Assembly: GCA_002344965.1 (NCBI GenBank)
Contig: DDUU01000053.1
Coordinates: 1-30,613 of the forward strand
DNA length: 30,613 nucleotides
Reading direction: 5' to 3'
From: Candidatus Tepidiaquacellales bacterium UBA2330
Lineage (GTDB): Bacteria > Bacteroidota > Ignavibacteria > Tepidaquicellales > Tepidaquicellaceae
The translations under genes and the position numbers were made by a program. Positions 24,079-30,613 of the stretch are shown here, one piece after another. Numbering within the stretch: the stretch's first letter is position 1; every line of letters begins with the position of its first letter. A model generated the notes under the pieces. It saw nothing but the letters and a program-made list of their open reading frames with translations, had not been told where the DNA came from and did not search any database.

Positions 24079-25074
24079 TTATCTTTTAAACGGCTCCTTT
24101 CTGTCATTAAAGTCCGGTCTGTAATAACTTTCTGATTCAAACTCCTGAAGAAATCCTGTTTCGAGATTCAGCATTTCAAGATATTCAGTAACTTTGTAAT
24201 ATTCCCTCTCCATTATATTCCTTGACAAAAGATCAATATCCGCCGCTTTATGGATCGGATAATACTGAGACATAACCGAAAGACAGATATTATTATCAAG
24301 TTCGGAAATAAATTTAAGAGTTTCATAACTCCCCGCAATATCATTCGGCAGAATAAGATGTCTGACAATGAGACCTTTCTTAAGCAAGTTGTCTTTTATG
24401 ATAAGTTTGCTGCCGGTCTGCCTGTACATTTCCGTAAGCGCTTCGCGCGAATGACTAACGTAATTTTTTATTTTGGAATATTTATATCCATACTCTTCAT
24501 CAGAATATTTAAGATCGGGAAGATAAATATCAATGATGCCGTCCAGATATTTAAGAACTTCGGAAGAGTCATATGAATTTGTATTATAAATAAGCGGCAG
24601 AGACAGACCTTTCTTAACTGCGATATCGAGTGCGCAGATTATCTGCGGAACGAAGTGAGTAGGCGAGACAAATCCGATAGCGTTTACATTCTTATTCTGA
24701 AGTTCGAGCATGATCTCAGCCAGTCTTTCAATTGTAACTTCGTTTTTAATTTCTGTTTTATGATTTTGAGATATTTCATAATTCTGACAATAGACACATC
24801 TCAGATTACAGTTGCCGAAGAAAATATTTCCTACACCGTTTAGATTACTGAACTGTTCAGATCCGGATAGAAGGGGTTCTTCGCCGTAATGAACACAGTA
24901 AGAGGAAACTACCGGTAATAACCCTGAGTAGCAGGCTGCGATTTTATTTTCGAGACGGTTGACGAAGCAGTCTTTAGGGCAGATGTTGCAGCTTTCGAGC
25001 ATTGAGAAAAGAATTTCGGCTCTGCGTGAGAGTTCGCCTGTGTGAGATAGATTTATATATTCCGGCAAGTGCAT
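24079..25074 (-). CDS. PflX-type radical SAM protein (COG1313-like)
   Basis: The 331-aa product carries the radical SAM cluster motif CNLRCVYC (Cys89, Cys93, Cys96) in the context FFGNCNLRCVYCQNYEISQ. An N-terminal cysteine set (Cys29, Cys32, Cys36, Cys48) in CNICPKDCFVNR...ACYSG is characteristic of the PflX group related to pyruvate formate-lyase activating enzymes. Members of this group are poorly characterised, so the substrate is unknown. No glycyl-radical enzyme or other partner gene is visible nearby. It is transcribed alone, toward moxR, with the palindrome cluster directly upstream of its start, where its promoter should lie. Confidence 0.88.
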   Translation of the reverse strand: MHLPEYINLSHTGELSRRAEILFSMLESCNICPKDCFVNRLENKIAACYSGLLPVVSSYCVHYGEEPLLSGSEQFSNLNGVGNIFFGNCNLRCVYCQNYEISQNHKTEIKNEVTIERLAEIMLELQNKNVNAIGFVSPTHFVPQIICALDIAVKKGLSLPLIYNTNSYDSSEVLKYLDGIIDIYLPDLKYSDEEYGYKYSKIKNYVSHSREALTEMYRQTGSKLIIKDNLLKKGLIVRHLILPNDIAGSYETLKFISELDNNICLSVMSQYYPIHKAADIDLLSRNIMEREYYKVTEYLEMLNLETGFLQEFESESYYRPDFNDRKEPFKR

Positions 25075-25084
25075 AGTGAGAGCT

Positions 25085-25175
25085 AAACCTGTCAGGTTTT
25101 TCCGGTTTTCAGATTTCGGATTCTGACTTCAGGAAAACCTGACAGGTTTTGCAATAACCGCAGATCTCAGATCTG
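25085..25175. repeat. Three consecutive odd-centre palindromes
   Basis: AAACCTG-T-CAGGTTT (25085-25099), AAAACCTG-A-CAGGTTTT (25134-25150) and CAGATCT-C-AGATCTG (25161-25175) are each perfect palindromes with 7-8 bp arms around a single base. The first two are also near-perfect inverted copies of each other (GTTTTTCC against GGAAAAC), so together they can form one larger hairpin with a ~30-nt loop. They lie in the 190-base gap between two divergent genes. They could be operators, REP-like intergenic repeats, or mRNA hairpins. Confidence 0.82.
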
Positions 25176-25264
25176 ATGCCAAAACCTATTTCAAAACCAA
25201 ATAACATTTTTAAATTATTTATATAATATCTTATTACTATATTCTTAAAAATTTTTCTAAGTTA

Positions 25265-26962
25265 ATGAATCTATATTACTATTTCTCCATAATTTTATTC
25301 CTTATTTGCACAGTAATACTTAAACCGGAACAGGCGTTATCTCAGATTGAAAATGTCCCTCTGAATAATCCCGTTTATAATTATCTCAAGGAAATGGAAG
25401 TGAAAAAAATTATTTCAGATATAAATGACGATGACCCGAATCTTTCCAGGTTTCAGGTGAGCGATTTTCTGAATGAGATAAACCTTAAAAATAATGAACT
25501 CAGCAATACCGAAAGAAAGCTTCTGAATAAATATCTTATCGAGTTCGATCCTACTTATATAGATAAGAAAACCACCATGTCGCTTTTCAAAAGCAATATG
25601 AAAGTTTCGAACGGCTTCAAGGATTTTTTCTCAAATAAACAGAAATATCTTTTCGCATATCAGAAAAATGAAAATAATATATTTATTGAAGCTCTCGGTC
25701 AGCTTAGTTATATAAACGGTTTAAAACCTTCTTCTAAAAGTAACGCTAAGATCTTTGATGTCGGGTTCAGAATGAGGGGATCTTTATTCGGACATCTGGG
25801 ATATAATTTTTCAGTTGTGAAAGGCGGTGCGGTCGGCGATTCAATTTTGATTGAATCAGCTTTCCCTCCCATTGTCTCGACATTTAAATATCAGGAAAAT
25901 ACGGAAAATATTACTAATTATGATTTTGCATCCGGCTATCTTAAATATTTCATCACACCTTCCGAAGGTATGAACATTTCAGCGCAGCTCGGCAGAGAAA
26001 AATTAAAATACGGACTCGGTTACAGTAAAAGTCTTTCGCTTTCCGGCGACGCCCCTGATATGGATTTTCTTAAATTGAATTTTAAATACGGCATCATAAA
26101 TTTTTCTTCCATATTCGGTTCAACAGTCGGAGAGTTTTCGCCAAACCGGGAGGAAAGATATACAAAATATTTTACGGCGAACAGGCTCAAGCTGGCGTTT
26201 GATGATCTCTTTGATGTAGGTATCGGCGAGACGGTTATATCATCAAGAGGTATTGAACTCGGATATCTTAATCCTTTGATCTTTTATAAATTCGTCGAAC
26301 ATTCTCTGCAGGACAGAGACAATGGTACTATCTTTGCAGATTTTCAAACTCACTTTTTAAAAAACTTTGAACTGCAGGGCACGTTTTTTCTTGATGAAAA
26401 TATTCTGTCAAATCTGTCCGATATGACAAAGGCAACAAACAAGACGGCATATCAGATCGGTTTTTTCTGGTATGAACCTGCCGGGGTTAAAAACCTTGCG
26501 CTGATTTTCGAATATACAAAGATCAGACCTTATGTTTACACACACTTCGATTTTAAGAATACCTATACAGCATTCGGTGTGAATATCGGTCATCCGATTG
26601 GTCCGAATTCAGATCAGATTTTTACTAAGCTTACATATAATGTAAACGAAAAAGTCAGACTTAAACTTGAATATCAGAAAATCAGAAAAGGACAGAATAT
26701 TTACGACGCTGACGGTGAACTTGTAAGAAACGTAGGAGGTGATGTTTATCAATCTTTCAGAACCGGTACTGATTCAGATATAGCGTATTTTCTTGATGGT
26801 GTTAGAGTTAACAATGACATAGTTTCTTTTAATATAAATTACGAGCCGGCCAGGAATTATATCTTTGATCTGAACTATACATATAACATGGCTGATAATT
26901 TGACTGCCGGAATTAAGAAAGATTACAGTTATGCATATCTGAGATTTAACTTAAACTATTGA
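25265..26962 (+). CDS. Wzi-like outer-membrane beta-barrel protein
   Basis: The 565-aa product has a signal peptide (~1-27, ending QALSQ). A helical N-terminal region (~30-95, NPVYNYLKEMEVKKIIS) comes next, then a long series of amphipathic strands ending in an aromatic C-terminus (YAYLRFNLNY). Segments such as LSGDAPDMDFLKLNFKYG (~260) and RGIELGYLNPLIFYKFVEHSLQDRDN (~328-353) match my memory of the capsule-assembly Wzi family (Caps_assemb_Wzi), whose E. coli member binds capsule polysaccharide at the outer membrane. No capsule genes are adjacent, so a role in surface polysaccharide attachment is inference. It is a single gene, facing away from pflX and converging on the next gene. Confidence 0.8.
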   Translation: MNLYYYFSIILFLICTVILKPEQALSQIENVPLNNPVYNYLKEMEVKKIISDINDDDPNLSRFQVSDFLNEINLKNNELSNTERKLLNKYLIEFDPTYIDKKTTMSLFKSNMKVSNGFKDFFSNKQKYLFAYQKNENNIFIEALGQLSYINGLKPSSKSNAKIFDVGFRMRGSLFGHLGYNFSVVKGGAVGDSILIESAFPPIVSTFKYQENTENITNYDFASGYLKYFITPSEGMNISAQLGREKLKYGLGYSKSLSLSGDAPDMDFLKLNFKYGIINFSSIFGSTVGEFSPNREERYTKYFTANRLKLAFDDLFDVGIGETVISSRGIELGYLNPLIFYKFVEHSLQDRDNGTIFADFQTHFLKNFELQGTFFLDENILSNLSDMTKATNKTAYQIGFFWYEPAGVKNLALIFEYTKIRPYVYTHFDFKNTYTAFGVNIGHPIGPNSDQIFTKLTYNVNEKVRLKLEYQKIRKGQNIYDADGELVRNVGGDVYQSFRTGTDSDIAYFLDGVRVNNDIVSFNINYEPARNYIFDLNYTYNMADNLTAGIKKDYSYAYLRFNLNY

Positions 26963-26995
26963 TAGAATTTTAAAAACCTTATACAATTTTCTATA

Positions 26996-27031
26996 CTCCT
27001 GATTCATAACGAAGACTTATTGAATCAGGAG
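26996..27031. terminator. Strong hairpin between convergent genes, probable bidirectional terminator
   Basis: CTCCTGATTCA (26996-27006) is perfectly complementary to TGAATCAGGAG (27021-27031). Pairing continues inside as ATAA/TTAT with one bulge, leaving a ~7-nt loop. It lies 34 bases after the Wzi-like stop and 38 bases after the minus-strand gene's stop. The expected T-run is weak on both sides, so termination is likely but not certain. Confidence 0.62.
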
Positions 27032-27068
27032 ATTTAGTATAAGTAAGAAAAATCAGGTCCTGTAAAAC

Positions 27069-28508
27069 TTATTTTAGCAGTATAAATCTTTTTGAATCCC
27101 TGAAATCACCAGCTCTCAGCGAATAAAAATAAACTCCGCTTGGAAGACCTGATGCATCAAAAGTAACATTATAATTCCCCGGTGTTTTTATTTCGTTGAC
27201 AAGTACTTTTACTAACTGGCCCGCTCCGTTATATATGTTCATCTCAACCATAGTTTTAACTGCTATATCAAAATTGATCTTCGTCACAGGATTAAAAGGG
27301 TTTGGATAATTCTGGCTGAGTTTAAACTCATTTGGAATAATGCCGGGTTCTAATATTATATTTGTAATCGATACTGACAGCTCTGGTGTAAAGACGGAGT
27401 TTGAAGAATTGTCATATGACTCTACGATGTAGAAATATCCAGTACCGGCACTAACGTTTTCATCCAAATAACCCAGAGAATTTTTATTAAGATCTGCTAT
27501 TTTAGTCTGATCGTCAGGTGTAAAGCCTTGTGTAGTATGTCTGTAAACCCGGAAACCTTCCAGATCATGATGAATTTGCATATCAACCTGCCAGTTTAAT
27601 TGTATTGCATTAATATGCGTCTGAATTGAATAACTTGTAAATTCCGGCAAAAGATTATCTATAGAAATTCCTGTTCCGGTAAGACCCCAAAGCACAGGTA
27701 AAGAATATCCCTGTAACGGAACTGCAGACACAATAAAAGTGGTAGGTACGTTATCCTGTAAGGTCGGTGCGATAAAAGAATAATTAATAAACGGTCTGTT
27801 TGAAATTGCCGGTATCTGAGCTACAAATGTCCAGTTTGATCCGTTTATTTCGTAAATACTTCCATCGTCAGGAATGATTCTGCTGTAATTTATATTTTCA
27901 AATGAATCAAATTTGCCTGTTAAGTTTTCCGCAGTTGTAAAAAAATCCACTTCCCGCCATAACGCATAAAAATCGGTTTGATTAATTCCGTTCTGCGGAT
28001 CGAAATATGACGGTTTCCAGTTTACTTTTACCTGTAAGCCCTGATCATTCGGAACGTCTGTAACTGAAATTATATCAGGCGTTACATCAACTTTTTGTAA
28101 TCCGAAACTGTATTCGAAAGGTTCGTTATTCCAGTATCTTTTTGTAACAGAGATGTAGAGAGTTCCGGAATACGGAGCAAAAAATTTCAGATCGGTGGTA
28201 TAAATATTGTTGAATATCGGACTTTGATTTTGATTTAAAATATATATGACCGGTCTGAGAATCACAGGAAAAATTTCAAAAACTCTCACATACTCTCCCT
28301 CTGTAACCTGAAATTTGTAATAATCATAATCTTCAATCGGACAGATCCATGCATTTGATACAGTATCACTATAGCTGAGTAATGATGCCTCGGGAGGTGT
28401 ATTATTTGGTTCGTAAGGGTCTGTTGGGCAATTGCCGTAAACCCCTGACCTGCCTGTTGCCAGAAAAATTATTCCTGAAATTACTAAAGTAAAAATTATT
28501 TGTCTCAT
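27069..28508 (-). CDS. T9SS-sorted secreted protein with PPC-like and FnIII-like domains
   Basis: The 479-aa product has a signal peptide (1-~25, ending GVYG). A bacterial pre-peptidase C-terminal-type domain follows (~26-135), starting with DPYEPNNTPPEA, the hallmark of that family, and including DYDYYKFQV and FAPYSGTLYISV. Two fibronectin type III-like sandwiches come next (~140-290 and ~295-385, the latter with LNWQVDMQ, LEGFRVYR and YFYIVESYDN). The T9SS sorting domain (396-479) has KLSQNYPNPFNP, MNIYNGAGQLV, LPSGVYFYSLR and a final RFILLK. No catalytic domain is present, so a binding or adhesive surface role is inferred. It appears to be transcribed alone, with its promoter in the long noncoding stretch to its right. 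Confidence 0.86.
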   Translation of the reverse strand: MRQIIFTLVISGIIFLATGRSGVYGNCPTDPYEPNNTPPEASLLSYSDTVSNAWICPIEDYDYYKFQVTEGEYVRVFEIFPVILRPVIYILNQNQSPIFNNIYTTDLKFFAPYSGTLYISVTKRYWNNEPFEYSFGLQKVDVTPDIISVTDVPNDQGLQVKVNWKPSYFDPQNGINQTDFYALWREVDFFTTAENLTGKFDSFENINYSRIIPDDGSIYEINGSNWTFVAQIPAISNRPFINYSFIAPTLQDNVPTTFIVSAVPLQGYSLPVLWGLTGTGISIDNLLPEFTSYSIQTHINAIQLNWQVDMQIHHDLEGFRVYRHTTQGFTPDDQTKIADLNKNSLGYLDENVSAGTGYFYIVESYDNSSNSVFTPELSVSITNIILEPGIIPNEFKLSQNYPNPFNPVTKINFDIAVKTMVEMNIYNGAGQLVKVLVNEIKTPGNYNVTFDASGLPSGVYFYSLRAGDFRDSKRFILLK

Positions 28509-28934
28509 CTGTTTGATCCTTTACAAAAAATTTAATTTATAAAAATTTTTAAGCTGAATAATCAAAGAATTTTTGCAGTTAGAAAAACTTAACAAAAATT
28601 TTATTAAAATATTAAGAATATTCTAATTTATAAAACCATTATAATACAAAACATAGAAATCGGTCTAAGAATTATTCTGATTAACTAATTTCATATTACG
28701 CAAATCAGGTTTTCATAATAATAAGTCTGGACACAAGATAACAAGTTCTGTCAGTTACGAATTTAAATTTTGATAAAAACTTCTTTATTGAAAATAAAAT
28801 ATATGTGATCAGTTTTTTTTTAACCCAATCACTCCTTAGGAAGAAGTGAGAGTCGGGTGGTATTAGTTAGAATTTGTTTTCGATTACTATGGGAATAAAT
28901 TCGATTTTTATTTTTACAAAAACCTAAAATCGTT
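28509..28934. other. Noncoding AT-rich spacer, 5' side of the PPC/FnIII gene
   Basis: I find no convincing ORF or RNA gene here. The part nearest 28508 should hold the promoter of the minus-strand gene, but no clear box pair can be placed. Two weak inverted repeats occur: ACCC-TCACT with AGTGA-GGGT (28823-28858), and the stem listed separately at 28902-28932. Confidence 0.6.
28902..28932. repeat. AT-rich hairpin next to the MITE-like insertion
   Basis: CGATTTT (28902-28908) pairs with AAAATCG (28926-28932). A second run of T pairs with A inside (TTTTT/AAAAA), separated by a small internal loop. It lies 13 bases from the left target-site duplicate, so it belonged to the site before insertion. 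Function unknown. Confidence 0.45.
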
Positions 28935-28953
28935 ATGTATGTATGTTCGAGAT

Positions 28954-29299
28954 CACATCTGTCTAAAATATTTTTAAATAAGAAAATTTTCGTCAAATTT
29001 ATATTATTTTTACAGTTTTATATCAATCTGTTTAGAAGACCCGCCTTTGAAAAATTGCCGAAAGAATTCATGAGCAATTGCGTCAATAAAATTTCCTTGT
29101 TTGAGAAATTTGCGAAACAAATTTTAAGTTGGAAATTTTACAGCAATTGTGAGCCGGAGACGTCCCGAAGGGAAAATGAATTCCGGCAATTTTTCATTAG
29201 CGGAGATTTTTCTTTGGTACTATCTTTTGATCTGTCAAAAAAAAGTACTATAAAAGCTATACAACTTTAATTTAAAACTAAGCATTATGGACAGATGTG
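28954..29299. mobile_element. 346-bp MITE-like insertion with 10-bp terminal inverted repeats and 9-bp target duplication
   Basis: The ends are CACATCTGTC (28954-28963) and its exact complement GACAGATGTG (29290-29299), with partial matching continuing inward. The 9-mer GTTCGAGAT lies immediately outside both ends (28945-28953 and 29300-29308), a perfect direct repeat as left by transposition. The interior is itself an imperfect palindrome: TGAAAAATTGCC (29048-29059) with GGCAATTTTTCA (29185-29196), GAATTCAT with ATGAATTC, CAATTGC with GCAATTG, TAAAATTTCC with GGAAATTTTA, and TTGTTT with AAACAA. No transposase is encoded. The 111-codon frame at 28935-29270 crosses the left junction and is not credible as a gene. 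A non-autonomous element moved in trans fits best; the IS family is not assignable, though 9-bp duplications are typical of IS1 and several IS4-group elements. Confidence 0.82.
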
Positions 29300-29426
29300 G
29301 TTCGAGATAATCCATGATTAAAAAATTTATATTGTAATTCTGATTAATCAACTATATTTTAATCCTCCCTATACAAACCCTCATACTTACTTTTAAAATT
29401 ATTTCTCAATTAAATTCAAAAGCGGT

Positions 29427-30613
29427 ATGAAAAAAATTCACCGGATTCACCTTTCTGTTTTAGCAGCAATTTTTTATTTCTTTGTTTTATGCTCATTTAA
29501 TAATCTTACCCCGGTCTGGACTTCCGGCTCAAACATTATAAAGCCCGTAAGAGCCGGAAATACGGCTTCCTGTTCAAACGGGAATAACGGCTGGCTGTAC
29601 ATAGTTTCCGGAAGAGATCAGAATGACGTTATCACAAAAACAGTTCAAAGATATAATGCCGGCACAAATAAATGGGACACGCTCAATCCGCATCCTACCG
29701 GTTTGATAGGCGGTGCGGCTTCGATACTTAAAGATAGTTTATATATCATCGGAGGAGTTGTAAGTCCGCCCGGATCCGGACAGACCACAGTTTACAAATT
29801 CAGCATAAATGAAAATACCTGGACTACTGCTGCAAATTTTCCGTTGCCGATAGTTGATGCAAAAGCAGTTTCATATCAGGATAGTCTGATATATACTGCA
29901 GGCGGATTCGGAGGTGCTAACACCGGAAATGTTTATTTATACAATTCGAATTCTAATACCTGGAGAACTGCGACTCCGTTTCCTTCTGCAGGAAGAAGAA
30001 ACTTCGGTGGATTTGCAATCACCGGAGACACGCTTGTTTATATGTGCGGTACAACAGCATTCGGCACTACAGTTTATTTTGATAGTGTGTATGTCGGAGT
30101 GATAAGTCAAAGTAACAGAGCGGTAATTAACTGGACAAGAGGTGCAAATTTTCCGGGAAAGACCAGAACATTTTTTGATGCTAACAGCTGGGGAAGTAAA
30201 GGTATAATCATGACAGGAGGAAGCACTGACAATACTTTTAACACTCCGGAAAGTGAATGTTACAGTTTCAGTCCCGGAAGGAATGAATGGACACAATTAC
30301 CGGATAAGCCCACTGCATGGCTCACTGGTCAAAGCGGATCTGTAAAGCTTCCAAATAATATCTGGAAATTAATCTGCGCAAGCGGATATGACAGCGCTTA
30401 TTTATCAAACACGGAGATCTTAACGGATACATTAGTTACTGTCGGAGTAAACAATATTAATTCACAATTGCCGGAAAAGTTTATACTTTCACAAAACTAT
30501 CCAAATCCTTTTAATCCTGAAACAAATATAAATTATTTTATACCCTCCGGTAGCCATAATTCAGATGTGAAATTAGTTGTTTATAATAACACTGGTCACA
30601 AAGTAAAAACACT
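29427..30613 (+). CDS. Kelch-type secreted protein with T9SS sorting domain (3' end outside window)
   Basis: The frame opens with ATG at 29427 and is uninterrupted to the window edge (~395 codons). A signal peptide is evident (MKKIHRIHLSVLAAIFYFFVLCSF). The body is a kelch-like beta-propeller, with blades reading GWLYIVSGRDQN...YNAGTNKWDTL, DSLYIIGGVVSPPG...FSINENTWTTAANFP, DSLIYTAGGFGGANTGNVYLYN...NTWRTATPFPSAGRR and CYSFSPGRNEWTQLP. The GG and spaced Tyr/Trp are the kelch signature. A T9SS domain begins at ~350 (LSQNYPNPFNPET) and is cut by the window end at VYNNTGHKVKT. It is likely surface-exposed or released; the ligand is unknown. The gene starts 118 bases after the MITE-like insertion, so that element may affect its promoter. 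Confidence 0.87.
   Translation, partial: MKKIHRIHLSVLAAIFYFFVLCSFNNLTPVWTSGSNIIKPVRAGNTASCSNGNNGWLYIVSGRDQNDVITKTVQRYNAGTNKWDTLNPHPTGLIGGAASILKDSLYIIGGVVSPPGSGQTTVYKFSINENTWTTAANFPLPIVDAKAVSYQDSLIYTAGGFGGANTGNVYLYNSNSNTWRTATPFPSAGRRNFGGFAITGDTLVYMCGTTAFGTTVYFDSVYVGVISQSNRAVINWTRGANFPGKTRTFFDANSWGSKGIIMTGGSTDNTFNTPESECYSFSPGRNEWTQLPDKPTAWLTGQSGSVKLPNNIWKLICASGYDSAYLSNTEILTDTLVTVGVNNINSQLPEKFILSQNYPNPFNPETNINYFIPSGSHNSDVKLVVYNNTGHKVKT

Noticed and set aside
19032..25074. Reading the M16 genes plus the radical SAM gene as a RiPP (modified peptide) cluster
   Set aside because: The radical SAM gene is convergent and of PflX type without a SPASM-like C-terminal domain, and no precursor peptide ORF or exporter could be found in the spacers.
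28823..28858. Inverted repeat ACCC-TCACT / AGTGA-GGGT as a terminator
   Set aside because: Stems are short and interrupted, and no T-run follows on either strand; the adjacent T-run precedes it on the + strand.
28935..29270. A 111-codon + strand frame overlapping the MITE-like element
   Set aside because: It starts outside the element, crosses the target duplication and runs through palindromic DNA; the product has no recognisable features and is most likely chance.

Overview
The window looks like chromosomal DNA from a Gram-negative bacterium of the Bacteroidota/Chlorobiota/Ignavibacteriota side of the tree, most likely an Ignavibacteria-like lineage (inference). The grounds are a fused LpxC-FabZ gene, a uppS-bamA-skp-skp block, a Wzi-like outer-membrane protein, and five secreted proteins ending in a type IX secretion (T9SS) C-terminal domain with the NYPNPFN motif. 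Intergenic DNA is AT-rich. Several genes use TTG starts.

Layout. (1) 1-2.6 kb, + strand: the tail of a T9SS-sorted Asp-box protein, a strong terminator, then pgk followed closely by a small four-helix membrane protein of unknown function. (2) 2.7-13.0 kb, - strand: one long envelope/housekeeping cluster read leftward, ddl > ftsB/divIC-like > M42 aminopeptidase > trpS > uppS > bamA > skp > skp > lpxD > lpxC-fabZ. Spacing is tight, with stop/start overlaps or abutments at several junctions. It joins peptidoglycan precursor supply (Ddl, UppS), division (FtsB-like), outer-membrane protein assembly (BamA with Skp chaperones) and lipid A synthesis (LpxD, LpxC-FabZ). (3) 13.0-19.0 kb: a gene-poor, visibly AT-richer section with one unrecognised small ORF and two T9SS-sorted proteins, a 481-aa predicted propeller and a 986-aa predicted beta-helix. 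It is bracketed by two same-orientation copies of a composite GC-rich repeat (A-B-A modules with a perfect 10-11 bp hairpin). (4) 19.0-24.0 kb, + strand: three tandem M16 peptidase genes (two with an intact zinc motif, one degenerate) followed by a MoxR-type AAA+ ATPase. (5) 24.1-25.1 kb, - strand: a PflX-type radical SAM protein, then a run of three short palindromes. (6) 25.3-28.5 kb: a Wzi-like barrel protein (+) converging on a T9SS-sorted PPC/FnIII-like protein (-), with a perfect 11-bp hairpin between them. (7) 28.5-29.4 kb: noncoding DNA containing a 346-bp MITE-like insertion with terminal inverted repeats and a perfect 9-bp target duplication. (8) 29.4 kb to the end: the 5' part of a kelch-type T9SS-sorted protein that runs off the window.

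Most genes are recognisable families. The observations least explained by standard annotation are the composite repeats flanking the secreted-protein island, the MITE-like insertion, the triplet of palindromes, a 6-codon ORF with a very strong Shine-Dalgarno followed by an inverted repeat, and the M16-M16-pseudoM16-MoxR operon. No transposase, integrase, CRISPR array, tRNA or rRNA was seen.
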